A stretch of DNA of 64,000 nucleotides from Paraburkholderia largidicola (GCF_013426895.1 NZ_AP023176.1:930001-994000); one strand, 5' to 3'. Positions 43,447 through 53,496 are shown, numbered from the stretch's first letter. A program made the numbers and translations. Notes: generated by a model from the letters alone, not told the origin.

Positions 43447-45192
43447 ATGAGTACTCCGGCGATCAACACCCCGGCGCTTCTGTCCACCCAGCCCGATGCG
43501 GGCGCGCCGGATCTGGCGATGCCCTATTCGTCGCTGGAGTTCCGGCAGCATCAGATGTTTCCCCGCCTGTCCGCTGCGCAGATCGCGAGCCTGCGCCGCT
43601 TCGCGCAGCCGATGTCCTTCAAGTCGGGCGAGCTGATCTTCGAAACGGGGCGCATCGCGCTGGGGCTTTTCGTGCTGTTGCACGGCCGCGTGCGGATCTG
43701 TTCGCGCGACAGCCTCGGCCGCTCGACGCTCGTGACCGAACACGACGACGGCCATTTCATGGCCGAGATGGCGCAGCTGTCGGGCAAGCCCGCGTTGATC
43801 GACGGCATTGCGCTCACCGATTGCGAAACGCTCATGGTGTCGCCCGACAAGCTGCGCGCGTTGATCGTCGCCGACGCGCAACTCGGCGAGCACATCATGC
43901 GCGCGCTGATTTTGCGCCGGCTGGGGCTGATCGAGCAGGGTCTCGGGCCGATCATCGTCGGCAACGGCGACGATGCGCGCCTGATCAGACTGCAGGGCTT
44001 TCTGCGCCGCAACGCCTATCCCGCGATGGTGATCGACGCGCGTCACGATGCCGACGCCGCGACGCTGCTCGCCGGCATCACGACGGGCCCAGACGACTTT
44101 CCGCTGGTGTTCTGCCCGAACGGCTCCGTGCTGCGCGCGCCCGACGAAGCGCAGCTTGCGTCGTGCCTCGGCCTCGTGCCGACCTTCGAGCGCTCGCATA
44201 TCTACGACGTCGCGATCGTCGGCGCGGGGCCTGCGGGACTCGCTGCCGCCGTGTATGCGGCTACGGAAGGTCTGTCGGTTGCCGTATTCGACCAGCGCGC
44301 GCCAGGCGGGCAGGCAGGCGCGAGTTCGCGGATCGAGAACTACCTCGGGTTTCCGACGGGCATCTCGGGCCAGGCGCTCGCCGCGCGCGCATTCCAGCAG
44401 GCGTTGAAGTTCGGCGCGCATCTGGCGATTCCCGGCAAGGTCACGTGTGTCGACAGCGAGGACGGCATTCATGGGTTGACGCTGCTCGACGGCCAGCGTG
44501 TCAACGCGCGCACGGTGGTCGTCGCGAGCGGCGCGGCGTATCGCAAGCCGGGCGTGGCGGGCTTCGACCGGTACGAAGGCAGCGGCATTTACTACTGGGC
44601 GTCTCCCATCGAGGCGAAGCTGGTCAAGGGGCAGGACATCGTGCTGATCGGCGGCGGCAACTCCGCTGGCCAGGCCACCGTGTTTCTCGCCAACTTCGCG
44701 CGCAGCATCCGCGTGCTGATTCGCGGCGCGGACCTGAACGCGAGCATGTCGAAGTATCTGATCGACCGGATCGGCTCGTTGCCGAACGTCTCGGTATGCA
44801 CGCGTTGCACGCTGCAAGCGCTCGACGGCGATGAAGCGGGACTGACGCACGTCCACGTGCGGCGCGAAGACGAGGGTGACGAAACGATCGAAACGCGTCA
44901 TCTGTTCCTGTTCATCGGCGCCGATCCGAAGACCGACTGGCTCATGTCGAGCGGTGTCGAACTGGATAGCCATGGCTTCGTCGTGACGGGCTTTGCGCGG
45001 CGCTCGCAGACGCATGGCGGCACGGGCATTCACTATCCGCTCGAAACCAGCTTGCCCGGCATGTTCGCGGTCGGCGACGTGCGCTCCGAATCGACCAAGC
45101 GCGTGGCGTCCGCCGTGGGCGACGGCGCGGCCGTCGTGAGCCAGATTCACGCTTATCTTGCGCACTGCCACGCGGCTGCACAGAACATTTAA
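43447..45192 (+). CDS. Fusion of cyclic-nucleotide-binding domain and thioredoxin-reductase-like FAD protein
   Basis: 581 residues in three modules. Residues ~30-155 are a cNMP-binding domain (FKSGELIFETGRIALGLFVL; TEHDDGHFMAEMAQLSGKPAL). Residues ~165-235 form a thioredoxin-like fold lacking a CxxC. Residues ~240-575 are an FAD/NAD(P)H oxidoreductase of the TrxB class (YDVAIVGAGPAGLAAAVYAA; IVLIGGGNSAGQATVFLA; GMFAVGDVRSESTKRVA). The redox Cys pair of thioredoxin reductase is absent: the segment reads GSGIYYWASPIEA instead of CATC. It therefore likely transfers electrons to something other than thioredoxin, under cyclic-nucleotide control. Ribosome site weak. Confidence 0.88.
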   Translation: MSTPAINTPALLSTQPDAGAPDLAMPYSSLEFRQHQMFPRLSAAQIASLRRFAQPMSFKSGELIFETGRIALGLFVLLHGRVRICSRDSLGRSTLVTEHDDGHFMAEMAQLSGKPALIDGIALTDCETLMVSPDKLRALIVADAQLGEHIMRALILRRLGLIEQGLGPIIVGNGDDARLIRLQGFLRRNAYPAMVIDARHDADAATLLAGITTGPDDFPLVFCPNGSVLRAPDEAQLASCLGLVPTFERSHIYDVAIVGAGPAGLAAAVYAATEGLSVAVFDQRAPGGQAGASSRIENYLGFPTGISGQALAARAFQQALKFGAHLAIPGKVTCVDSEDGIHGLTLLDGQRVNARTVVVASGAAYRKPGVAGFDRYEGSGIYYWASPIEAKLVKGQDIVLIGGGNSAGQATVFLANFARSIRVLIRGADLNASMSKYLIDRIGSLPNVSVCTRCTLQALDGDEAGLTHVHVRREDEGDETIETRHLFLFIGADPKTDWLMSSGVELDSHGFVVTGFARRSQTHGGTGIHYPLETSLPGMFAVGDVRSESTKRVASAVGDGAAVVSQIHAYLAHCHAAAQNI

Positions 45193-45264
45193 GAACAATT
45201 AGCGGCCGCGATTCGACGGACTCGCTATGCTTCGGCGCATGTCGAAGCGAGTGAGAGAGTAACG

Positions 45265-46257
45265 ATGATCCGTCTTCAGGTGTTGCGTGCAGCATGGCTG
45301 CGCGCTTCTTTGTTGTTGTCGTGTCTGTGCATCGCCGCGGGTTCGCCCATCGATACCCTGGCCGCCGCGCCGAAGGCCGGCATCCAGGCGCCCGGCTTCT
45401 ACCGGATGACGGTGGGCGATTTCGAAGTGACGGCGCTTTCCGACGGCACGCATCCTTTTCCCATCGATTCCGTCGTTCAAGGGGTTTCGAAAGCGGATAT
45501 CGCGCGCGATCTCGACCGCGAATTCCTGCAGCCGCCCGTGCAGGGTTCGATCAATGCGTTCCTCGTCAACACCGGTTCGAAACTCGTGCTCATCGATACG
45601 GGTGCCGGCGTGCTGTATGGCGACTGCTGCGGCAAGCTGATTGCGAATCTGCGCGCCTCGGGCTACCGTCCGGAAGACGTCGACGAAGTGCTGCTCACGC
45701 ATCTGCACAAGGATCACGTCGGCGGAATCGTGTCGAATGGCGCGATGACGTTTCCGAATGCCATCGTTCGCACCAGCAAAGCCGAAGCCGACTACTGGCT
45801 CGACCCCGCGAACAAGGCGAAAGCCCCCGCGTTTCTCGGCAGTTTCTTCGATGCCGCGAGCGCATCCGTCGCGCCCTATGTCGCGGCAGGGCGCTTCAAG
45901 CCGTTCAGCGGCAACGACGTGGCCATCGAGCCCGGCATTCGCGCGCTGGTCATACCGGGGCATACGCCGGGGCACAGTGCCTATGTGATCGGGAGTGCGT
46001 CGCAACGGCTGCTCGCGTGGGGCGATATCGTGCATGTGGCTGCGATCCAGTTGCAAGACCCCGATGCATCCGTCGAGTACGACAGCGATGCCCACGCCGC
46101 GCAACACGCGCGACGCGAGATGCTGGATCTTGCTGCCGAACGGCGCGATCTCGTCGCGGCGGCGCATATCGCGTTTCCCGGTCTCGGGCATATCCGCAAG
46201 GATGGCGCGACGTATCAGTGGGTGCCCGTCAACTACGACGCTGCGCCAGGCCGATGA
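45265..46257 (+). CDS. Exported metallo-beta-lactamase-fold hydrolase
   Basis: 330 residues with a signal peptide of ~33 residues (LRASLLLSCLCIAAGSPIDTLAA) and an MBL domain. Zn ligands: HLHKDHVGG (HxHxDH, ~residue 152), His in IPGHTPGHSAYVIG, Asp in LLAWGDIVHV and His in FPGLGHI. The MTVGDFEVTALSDGTHPFP opening resembles MBLs related to lactonases. Activity could be lactone/ester hydrolysis (for example signal quenching), but it is unproven. GAGAGAGTAACG precedes the ATG. Confidence 0.88.
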   Translation: MIRLQVLRAAWLRASLLLSCLCIAAGSPIDTLAAAPKAGIQAPGFYRMTVGDFEVTALSDGTHPFPIDSVVQGVSKADIARDLDREFLQPPVQGSINAFLVNTGSKLVLIDTGAGVLYGDCCGKLIANLRASGYRPEDVDEVLLTHLHKDHVGGIVSNGAMTFPNAIVRTSKAEADYWLDPANKAKAPAFLGSFFDAASASVAPYVAAGRFKPFSGNDVAIEPGIRALVIPGHTPGHSAYVIGSASQRLLAWGDIVHVAAIQLQDPDASVEYDSDAHAAQHARREMLDLAAERRDLVAAAHIAFPGLGHIRKDGATYQWVPVNYDAAPGR

Positions 46258-46341
46258 GGTGTCGCGTTTCGCCACCACGCTTTCGCTTTGACGAGGGCGG
46301 CACGCCTGACCCATCGCAACCGATGAACTCACAACAACGGC

Positions 46342-46356
46342 TTCAAAATTTTTGAA
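46342..46356. promoter_or_regulatory. 15-bp palindrome upstream of the truncated ATPase regulator
   Basis: TTCAAAA-T-TTTTGAA, 178 bp before the regulator start. It lies at the AT-rich junction between the MBL gene and the regulator, so it is a candidate operator. No evidence links it to a specific protein. Confidence 0.4.
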
Positions 46357-46533
46357 CAGATCGTTCGGATTTTTCCACCCATGCATCAGCCGCGCCGTTC
46401 TAGACTGCCAAGCACATCAACCGGTATGCAGCATGCAACGCATTGTGTCTTGCTCTATCCGAGACTCCTCTCGACTACGAATCAGCGGCGCACGCCGTGA
46501 AGCGTTGCGCGCGCCTGCCTGCGCGATTCGCTC

Positions 46534-48414
46534 ATGACCCGCGTCGGACCACTCGACATCGATTTCGCACGCCGTGAAGCGCGCGTCGACGGCATGACGG
46601 TGCGCATCGGGAATCGTGCGTTCGACATACTCGAATTGCTGATCGAGGCGCAGGGCGGGCTGGTGTCGAAGGAAACGATTCTGGAGCGCGTGTGGCCGGA
46701 CACGGTGGTCGGCGACAACAATCTTCAGGTGCACATGTCGGCGCTGCGCAAGCTGCTCGGCGACAGCCGCGACCTCATCAAGACGATCGCGGGGCGCGGC
46801 TACCGGCTGGTGGGTTCTGTTTCATTCGTGCAGCACCACGATCACGCCGCGGCTTCGGACGACGCGCGACACGCGCTCGCGCAAAGCGCCGTGCCGAACA
46901 ATCTGCCCGCGTGTGGCTCCGTGCTCGTCGGCCGCGATGAAGCGACGGCGCATGTCAGTGCCGTGCTGCGCAGCGCGCGTCACATGACGCTCGTCGGCTC
47001 GGGCGGGATCGGCAAGACGCGCGTCGCGGTCGAGGTCGCGCGCCGCCTGCTGGAGCATGCGCCTGGCGGCGTCTATTTCGTGTCGCTGGGTTCGGCGTCG
47101 GACCCGGGCAGTGTGCTGGCGACGATCGCGTCCGTGATCGGCGTACCGCCCGGAGGCGGCTGTTCGACCCGCGAGCGCATTGTCGAAACGATCGGCGAGC
47201 GGCGCATGCTGATCGTGCTCGACGGCTGCGAACATGTGATCGACGTGGCCGCGCAGCTTGCGAACCATCTGCTGAACGCCTGTCCGCGCTTGCGCATCCT
47301 GTCGACGAGCCGCGAGCCGTTGCGCATTCCGTCTGAATCGCTGTACTGGGTGCCCGCGCTCGACGTGCCCGAACCGAACGACGATACGCCGCGCGTGCGC
47401 CGCTGCAGCGCCGTGAGCCTGTTCCTGATGCGCGCCCGCGCGATCGACGCCCGCTTCGCCGCCGACGACGCGAGCCTTCACGTGACGGGCATGGTATGCC
47501 GGCGGCTCGACGGCATACCGCTGGCAATCGAACTCGCCGCGGCCCGCGCCGCGCTGCTCGGCATCGACACGCTGGCCGCGCATCTCGACGACCGCTTCGG
47601 CATGTTGACGGGCGGCACGCGCACCGCGTTGCCGCGCCACCAGACGCTGAAGGCGACCCTCGACTGGAGCCATGCGCTGCTCGACGAAGCCGAACGCAAG
47701 ACCTTGCGCCGTGTCGGCATTTTTGCGGACCGCTTTCCGCTCGAAGCCGCGATTGCGATCGCGAGCGATCATGAAACACGGGAACTCGATGTCGTCGCGG
47801 CGATGGCGGCGCTGGTGGAGAAGTCGCTGGTGGTCGCGAGCACCGGGCCCGGCACTGCGTCGTTCCGGCTGCTCGAAACGACGCGCATGTACGCGCTGCA
47901 AAAGCTCGACGACAACGGCGAGCGGCGCATCGTCGCGTTGAATCACGCGCGTTATCTGTCTACGGTGATCGACGGCAACGCGCGCGCTGCCGGTCGATGC
48001 GCGGGTGAACGCTGGCGCAGCGGCCTGCCCGCTCTGCTCGACGAGGTACGCGCGGCGCTCGGCTGGGTGCTGTCCGATGATGGCGACGAAGCATTGCGCG
48101 AAACACTGGCCGTCCATGCCGTGTTTCTGTTCTACGAACTGTCGCTGATCGACGAGTGCTGCAAATGGGCGCGGCGCGCGCTTGCTGCCATTGCACCTGC
48201 GGACGAATCCGCGCCTGCGTCGTCACGCCAGCGCGCGCGGCTGCGGCTGCTCGCGGCGCTGGGTGCGGCGCTCGTGCTGATGCACGGCCCCAACGCGGAA
48301 ACGCATGCGATCTGGAGAGAAGTGCTGATGTCGGCGAAAGCGTGGAGCGACGGGCAGTACGTGGACACGGGGAGCAGACTGATCGACGCCACGCCCTTGC
48401 AAAAGTACGCGTAG
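46534..48414 (+). CDS. Winged-helix/P-loop ATPase regulator (COG3903-type), C-terminally truncated
   Basis: 626 residues. An OmpR/PhoB-type winged helix (~1-95: AFDILELLIEAQGGLVSKET, VHMSALRKLLG, IAGRGYRLVG) is followed by a STAND-like ATPase with Walker A LVGSGGIGKTRVAVEVA (~150), Walker B LIVLDGCEHV and STSREPL. The family block LPRHQTLKATLDWSHALL comes next, then a short helical part. Two paralogues in this window (925 and 976 residues) continue ~300 residues further with helical repeats; here the frame ends in DATPLQKYA and the next gene follows in 21 bp. No frame-shifted remainder is visible, so the loss is a true end. It may act independently of the ligand-sensing repeats. Confidence 0.86.
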   Translation: MTRVGPLDIDFARREARVDGMTVRIGNRAFDILELLIEAQGGLVSKETILERVWPDTVVGDNNLQVHMSALRKLLGDSRDLIKTIAGRGYRLVGSVSFVQHHDHAAASDDARHALAQSAVPNNLPACGSVLVGRDEATAHVSAVLRSARHMTLVGSGGIGKTRVAVEVARRLLEHAPGGVYFVSLGSASDPGSVLATIASVIGVPPGGGCSTRERIVETIGERRMLIVLDGCEHVIDVAAQLANHLLNACPRLRILSTSREPLRIPSESLYWVPALDVPEPNDDTPRVRRCSAVSLFLMRARAIDARFAADDASLHVTGMVCRRLDGIPLAIELAAARAALLGIDTLAAHLDDRFGMLTGGTRTALPRHQTLKATLDWSHALLDEAERKTLRRVGIFADRFPLEAAIAIASDHETRELDVVAAMAALVEKSLVVASTGPGTASFRLLETTRMYALQKLDDNGERRIVALNHARYLSTVIDGNARAAGRCAGERWRSGLPALLDEVRAALGWVLSDDGDEALRETLAVHAVFLFYELSLIDECCKWARRALAAIAPADESAPASSRQRARLRLLAALGAALVLMHGPNAETHAIWREVLMSAKAWSDGQYVDTGSRLIDATPLQKYA

Positions 48415-48435
48415 CGCCTCGCGTCGTTCGATGCG

Positions 48436-49356
48436 TCAGCTCATGGCCACGAGCCGTTGCGCGACGTCGTCGATCAGGTCCGGCCGGTCGAGTTGATCGA
48501 CCCACCAGCGCAGCGCCTTGCCGGCTTCGTCGTCGCGCCACGCGAGATAGAACTGCGTGACGGAGCGCATCCCCGACACTTCCTTGCGCACCAGTTGCCC
48601 GCGATTCAACGGCCCCGCGGCGATACATTCGGGCACCGTGCCCACGCCGAGGCCGCGAATCTGCGCAGCGAGCTTGGTTTCGAGCGTCGGCACCGTCAGC
48701 ACTTCCTGATTGGCGCCGAGCCCGATGGTGCGCGGCGTGAGCTTGCGTGACGTGTCGCTGATCGCGACCGCGCGGTGACGCGCGACAGCGTCCATCGTCA
48801 ACGGCTCGGTTGCCGATGCGAGCGGATGGCTGGGCGCGATCACGAACGCATGCTGCAACGAGCCGATCGGCTTCGCGATGAGGTTCGCGATGGGCGGCGG
48901 CTCGCCCGCCGCGCCGACGACGAGGTCCGCGCGTCGCGTGATCAGCGCGTCCCATGTGCCGCCCAGCGTTTCTTTCGACAGCAGCAGCCGGGTGCCGAGA
49001 TGGAGCTTGTAGAACTCGGTGACGTGCGGCCAGATCAGATCGAACGGAATGATTTCATCGATGGCGACGCGCAGTTCCGATTCCCAGCCATGCTCGATGC
49101 GCTTCGCTTTCTGTTCGAGTTCGCGCGCGGCCGCGAGCAGACGCCGGCCATCTTCGACGATGACGCGGCCCGCATGTGTGAGTTTTGCGCGGCGGCCCGT
49201 GCGCTCGAACAGCTTCACGCCGAGATCGACTTCCAGCTTCTGAACCAGATACGTCAACGACGAGGGCACCTTGTGCAGCTCTTCGGCCGCGGCTGCGAAC
49301 GTGCCTGTGCGATCGATTGCATCGAGCGCTTGCAGGACTTCAAACGAGAGGTTCAT
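48436..49356 (-). CDS. LysR-family regulator, likely of the efflux operon
   Basis: 306 residues. HTH LQALDAIDRTGTFAAAAEEL, VPSSLTYLVQKLEVDLG and the wing RTGRRAKLTHAG, a YhaJ/DhcR-like type. Effector domain ELRVAIDEIIPFDLIWP. It is divergent from the FUSC efflux genes (231 bp), so, like AaeR, it is the likely activator in response to aromatic acids or related toxic compounds. It converges with the truncated ATPase regulator. Confidence 0.9.
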   Translation of the reverse strand: MNLSFEVLQALDAIDRTGTFAAAAEELHKVPSSLTYLVQKLEVDLGVKLFERTGRRAKLTHAGRVIVEDGRRLLAAARELEQKAKRIEHGWESELRVAIDEIIPFDLIWPHVTEFYKLHLGTRLLLSKETLGGTWDALITRRADLVVGAAGEPPPIANLIAKPIGSLQHAFVIAPSHPLASATEPLTMDAVARHRAVAISDTSRKLTPRTIGLGANQEVLTVPTLETKLAAQIRGLGVGTVPECIAAGPLNRGQLVRKEVSGMRSVTQFYLAWRDDEAGKALRWWVDQLDRPDLIDDVAQRLVAMS

Positions 49357-49587
49357 GAATGGCGTAGCGAGGAGTGTGTGAATGCGTTATCGCTCATAGC
49401 ATGAAGGTGTGTTGGCATTCGCGCAATACGTGATTCCTATTGCTGGTCGAATGCAGGCATGAACGTGCAATTCGGCAATCGACACGACCCCGTTTCACGC
49501 AAACTCAAAGCCTTCAACGTACGCGTATTGCGCGCTTCTTTGCGAAGCGAAGCCGATGCCGTACCGATCGCAAGAAACGGAACCCCT

Positions 49588-51771
49588 ATGAATGTCGATG
49601 CAGGCATCGCGGCATGGCCGCGATGGCGTGACGAACTCAGGCAATACTGGAGCGACGATTATCCGCGCTTCAGGCATGTCGCCAAGGTCGCGATTGCCGC
49701 GACGCTCGCGATGGGCCTGTGCATGCGTCTCGAACTGCGCGGGCCAGGCACGGCGATGGTGTCGTGCATCGTCGTGTTGATGTTCCAGCAAAGCGGCATG
49801 GTGATCGCGCGCGGTTTCTATCGCGGGCTCGGCATGGTGTGCGGCAGTCTCGCGGGGCTGGTGCTGGTGTCGCTGTTCTCGCAGGCGTCGTGGCTCTTTT
49901 TGCTGATGCTCGCCGCGTGGATCGGGCTGTGCGTGTTCGGCTCGTCGTACTTCCGCAACTTCCAGTCGTATGGCTTTCTGCTGACGGGCTACGCGACTGC
50001 GATCACGTCGCTGCCAACCTTGTCGAATCCTTATGGCGTGTTCGACAACATCGTTTATACGATCAGCGAAGTGGTGATCGGCGTCGCATGCGCGAGTCTC
50101 GTCAGCGCGCTGATTCTGCCGCGTCGCGTGGCGCCCGATCTGTACGCGGCAAGCACCAACAATCTGGGTCATCTGTTCGCGGCCAGTCACACGCTGCTCG
50201 GCGCGGCACTGCCGAAGGACGGCTTCGGCACGATGCTCGATTTGCTGCGCGAGCGCGCGAACGTGCAAAGCCTGCGTGCCGGCGCCGTGTTCGAAGACCC
50301 GTCGATCCGCCTGCAGCATCATGCATTCATCAAGCTCGATGCGAGCTTCGTCGATACGCTCGCGTCGGCACACGCGCTGCATCAGGTGATCGCGCAGGCA
50401 TCGGTCGAGGCCAGTGCGCGCGCGATGCGCGCGGCCAATCAGCTGATCGGCTCGCTTCTCGCGATCGTGCCCAATGGCATTGCGCCGGGTGCGTCGCCGG
50501 AGCGACAGGTGGACGCGCTGTCGGACCCGCTTGCCGGCTTCGAGCGGTCATTGAAAGGACGGATCGATGCCGCGCTGAAGGAACTGGAAGGCGAACCCGC
50601 ATGCCAGCGCGTCTTCATCGAAATGACGGGCGCGGCGTTGCACGGCTTCGTCGGCAATCTGCGCGAACTGTGCCGCAGTTTCGTGGAGGCACGCCGTGCC
50701 GACCAGCGGCCCTGGCAGCAATCGGTGCTGCGTCTGATCACGCATATCGACAGCACGCGCGCCACCTCGAATCGTGCGGCCGCGATCCTCAACGGCATGC
50801 GCGCGGCGGCGGCCGTGCTGTCGGTGGGCGCGATGTGGCTGGCGTCGGGCTGGGTCGGCGGATCGAGCGCGCTGGTGTCCGTCGCGATCGTGAGCGCGCT
50901 GTTCACGCTCGCGCCCGATCCCGTTGTCGCAAGCTGGCAGATGTTTTGCGGCTGCGTTGCCGGTGCGATCACAGGCTTCTTCATCGCGTTCTTCGTGTTC
51001 CCGCTGTTCGACAGTTTTCCGTTGCTCGCGGCGTGCATGGCGTTCCCGATCGTCGTCAGCAGCTATCTGAATACGTTTCCGAAGACTGCGACGCTCGGTC
51101 TCGGCTTTGGCGTGTTCTTCTGCTACACGGTCAACATCGCGAACCCTGTTACGTATCATCCCGCCGGGTTTCTCGACACGGCCTTCGGTCTGTCGCTCGG
51201 CATCGCCGCAGCAGCCGTCGCGTTTTCGACGATCGTGCCGCTGGCGGGCGACTGGATTTCACGGCAATACCTGAAGCAGATCCGCTCGCTGGTCACGAAG
51301 TCCGCGCGCGACGACGACCTCGAAGACCTCTCACATCGTTTCGAGTCTGGCATGCGCGGCTTCATCATGCGGATCGCGTCGGCGCCTGCCGGGGAACGCG
51401 TGGATTCGACGCGGCTCGTCGCGTCGGCGTTCGCGGCGCTCGAAGTGGGGCGCGCGATGATCGCGATACGCAGGGACACGGCGCGTGTGGCCGCACGTTT
51501 GCCGGACGACTGGCGCGCGCTTCAGCGCGAGTGGCTCGACGCGATGGCCGAGGTGTTTTCCGCCGCGACCGCAGAGGCAAGAGACCACGCGATGAGCGCG
51601 ACGCAGCAGGTCAAACGCGCGCTGTCGCATGTCGATCTCGACGACACGACGGCCGATGCACTGATCGCCAGACGGATGCGCCGGCTCATGCATTTCACCG
51701 AGCTGATGTTGAAGGACGACACGCTGCCGTTGTGGCAGACGTCGGCGGCTTCGAATGGAGTATCGGCATGA
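49588..51771 (+). CDS. FUSC-family inner-membrane efflux protein (AaeB-like)
   Basis: 727 residues with two sets of membrane helices (residues ~30-175 and ~395-545) separated by a large cytosolic helical domain and followed by a C-terminal soluble helical tail. Typical stretches: LRGPGTAMVSCIVVLMFQQS, YGFLLTGYATAITSLPTLS, GGSSALVSVAIVSALFTLAP. Homologues (AaeB, PET family) export aromatic carboxylic acids or fusaric acid with a HlyD-type adaptor. The ATG at 49588 is chosen over an upstream GTG/ATG frame; its ribosome site is modest. The next gene overlaps by 4 bp (ATGA). Confidence 0.92.
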   Translation: MNVDAGIAAWPRWRDELRQYWSDDYPRFRHVAKVAIAATLAMGLCMRLELRGPGTAMVSCIVVLMFQQSGMVIARGFYRGLGMVCGSLAGLVLVSLFSQASWLFLLMLAAWIGLCVFGSSYFRNFQSYGFLLTGYATAITSLPTLSNPYGVFDNIVYTISEVVIGVACASLVSALILPRRVAPDLYAASTNNLGHLFAASHTLLGAALPKDGFGTMLDLLRERANVQSLRAGAVFEDPSIRLQHHAFIKLDASFVDTLASAHALHQVIAQASVEASARAMRAANQLIGSLLAIVPNGIAPGASPERQVDALSDPLAGFERSLKGRIDAALKELEGEPACQRVFIEMTGAALHGFVGNLRELCRSFVEARRADQRPWQQSVLRLITHIDSTRATSNRAAAILNGMRAAAAVLSVGAMWLASGWVGGSSALVSVAIVSALFTLAPDPVVASWQMFCGCVAGAITGFFIAFFVFPLFDSFPLLAACMAFPIVVSSYLNTFPKTATLGLGFGVFFCYTVNIANPVTYHPAGFLDTAFGLSLGIAAAAVAFSTIVPLAGDWISRQYLKQIRSLVTKSARDDDLEDLSHRFESGMRGFIMRIASAPAGERVDSTRLVASAFAALEVGRAMIAIRRDTARVAARLPDDWRALQREWLDAMAEVFSAATAEARDHAMSATQQVKRALSHVDLDDTTADALIARRMRRLMHFTELMLKDDTLPLWQTSAASNGVSA

Positions 51772-53258
51772 AGCAGCGCGTCTCCTTCCTCAACGCGGCG
51801 GGCCGCGCGCTTTCGACAGCGGCGCTGTGTGTGCTGCTGTGTTCGTGCATCAATAGCGGCGGCATCCGTCCGCACGAAACCGAATTGAATCCGGCCTCGC
51901 TCGATCCCGGCAACGCGATCCGCACGACACGCCAGGATGCCGCCTGGCCCACTGACGACTGGTGGAGCACATGGAACGATCCGCAACTCGACGCGCTCGT
52001 CAAGGACGCGACGGCGGGCAATCCCGGCCTGAAGGAAGCGCAGGCGCGCATCGACAACGCCAGGTTCCAGGCACAGGTCGCGGGCGCGGCCGAGTTGCCG
52101 CAAGTCAACGCGTCGGGCGACTTCGAACGCCAGCGCTTCGCGCGTTATACGACGCCTGCGCCGCCCGGCGGCACGACGGTCTGGAACAACAGCGCAACGG
52201 CGGGTCTTTCGTACGATCTCGACCTGTGGGGCAAGAACCGCGCGATCCGTGAAGGCGCGCTCGATGCCGTGCAGGCCTCGGTTGCCGACGACCGTTTTGC
52301 CGTGGTCGAACTGCAGACAGCCGTGGTGCGCGCCTACGTGCAGCTCGCGCTGCAATACGCGCTGCTCGACGCCGATCAGGCCGTGCAGCAAGAGGAACAG
52401 CACACGCTCGACATCGCGAAGCGCCGTCTCGACGCGGGCATCGGCAGCCGTCTCGAAGTGTCGCAGGCCACGACGCAAGCGGCCATGAGCGTGACGAAGG
52501 TTCAGGAAACGCAGCAGCAGCTTGCGTTGGACCGCATCGATCTCGCCGCGCTGGCAGGCAAGGGCGCCGGTTACGGCGATACGCTCAAACGCCCGGCGCT
52601 CGCGCTGAATGTGCCGATCGCGTTGCCCGCGTCGCTGCCCGTCGATCTGATCGGCCATCGGCCCGATATCGTCGCGCAGCGCTGGCGCGTGCTCACGACC
52701 GAAAAAGGCATGGCGGCCGCGCATGCCGCGTTCTACCCGAACATCAATTTGCTCGCTACAGCATCGCTGGGATCGGCGGCGACCTTCGGCGGATTCTTCA
52801 ACCTGTTGAGCAGCAACGGCGCGGGCCATAGCCTGGGCGCGGCCATTTCGCTGCCGATCTTCGACGGCGGGCGGCTGCGCGGCGAGTACGGCGTGGCCGT
52901 GTCGGACCGCGACGCCGCCGTCGATGCCTACAACGCGGCCATCGTCGCCGCGATGCGCGGCGTCGCGGCGCAGGTCACGTCGCTGCAAGCGCTCGACGGG
53001 CAACAGGCGTCGACGCAAAGCACGCTCGATGCGGCGCGCGACGCCTACCGGCTTGCGGAGTCGGGCTATCGAAACGGCATCACGGAGTTTCTGAACGTGC
53101 TCGCTGCGCAGAACGCGCTGCAGGAGCAGCAAGAACAGCTCGCCGACGTCGAGGCTAAACGGCTCGACGCGTGGGCGTTGCTGATGAAAGAACTGGGCGG
53201 CGGTTTCGCCGCGACGGCAGCCGACCGCGCTGCCATGGAGCCTGACGATGCCCGCTGA
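51768..53258 (+). CDS. Outer-membrane factor lipoprotein of the efflux system (NodT-type)
   Basis: 496 residues. A lipoprotein signal (AALCVLLCSCINSGG, lipidated Cys in LCSC, ~residue 27) is followed by the duplicated outer-membrane efflux domain: WWSTWNDPQLDALV, YDLDLWGKNRAIREG, DLIGHRPDIVAQRWR, FDGGRLRGEYGVAV. It provides the trimeric channel to the outside for the FUSC pump. Translational coupling with the FUSC gene (ATGA) and 11-bp overlap with the next DUF1656 gene show one operon. Confidence 0.93.
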   Translation: MKQRVSFLNAAGRALSTAALCVLLCSCINSGGIRPHETELNPASLDPGNAIRTTRQDAAWPTDDWWSTWNDPQLDALVKDATAGNPGLKEAQARIDNARFQAQVAGAAELPQVNASGDFERQRFARYTTPAPPGGTTVWNNSATAGLSYDLDLWGKNRAIREGALDAVQASVADDRFAVVELQTAVVRAYVQLALQYALLDADQAVQQEEQHTLDIAKRRLDAGIGSRLEVSQATTQAAMSVTKVQETQQQLALDRIDLAALAGKGAGYGDTLKRPALALNVPIALPASLPVDLIGHRPDIVAQRWRVLTTEKGMAAAHAAFYPNINLLATASLGSAATFGGFFNLLSSNGAGHSLGAAISLPIFDGGRLRGEYGVAVSDRDAAVDAYNAAIVAAMRGVAAQVTSLQALDGQQASTQSTLDAARDAYRLAESGYRNGITEFLNVLAAQNALQEQQEQLADVEAKRLDAWALLMKELGGGFAATAADRAAMEPDDAR

Positions 53259-53448
53259 AATCGAATTCTGTTCGTTCCTCGTGCCGTATCTGCTGCCGGT
53301 GCTGATCGCTTGTGTCGTGGTCTTCGTGATGCTCGATCTGCTGTTCGCGCGGCTCGGCGTCTATCGGTATGCATGGCACCCCGGGCTGTTCCGGGTCGCG
53401 CTGTTCGCCGCGATGTTCAGCGGCGTCTCGCTGCTGGTGCGTGGATGA
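53248..53448 (+). CDS. DUF1656 small membrane protein (AaeX-like)
   Basis: 66 residues with two membrane helices (VPYLLPVLIACVVVFVMLDLLF and PGLFRVALFAAMFSGVSLLV). DUF1656/AaeX proteins are almost always next to AaeA/AaeB-type pumps; their role is unknown. Overlaps the outer-membrane factor gene by 11 bp and precedes the adaptor gene by 48 bp. Confidence 0.9.
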   Translation: MPAEIEFCSFLVPYLLPVLIACVVVFVMLDLLFARLGVYRYAWHPGLFRVALFAAMFSGVSLLVRG

Positions 53449-53496
53449 CGCGGCCATGAACGCCCCCTGTCGAAACGAATCCGCTTGCCAATAAAA

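Noticed and set aside
43429..45198. 589-codon minus-strand frame
   Set aside because: Antisense shadow of the cNMP-binding/TrxB fusion, high-GC third-position artefact with no motif.
49719..53258. An 1179-codon plus-strand frame
   Set aside because: The first ~680 codons are the wrong frame of the FUSC gene; the real outer-membrane factor starts at 51768.
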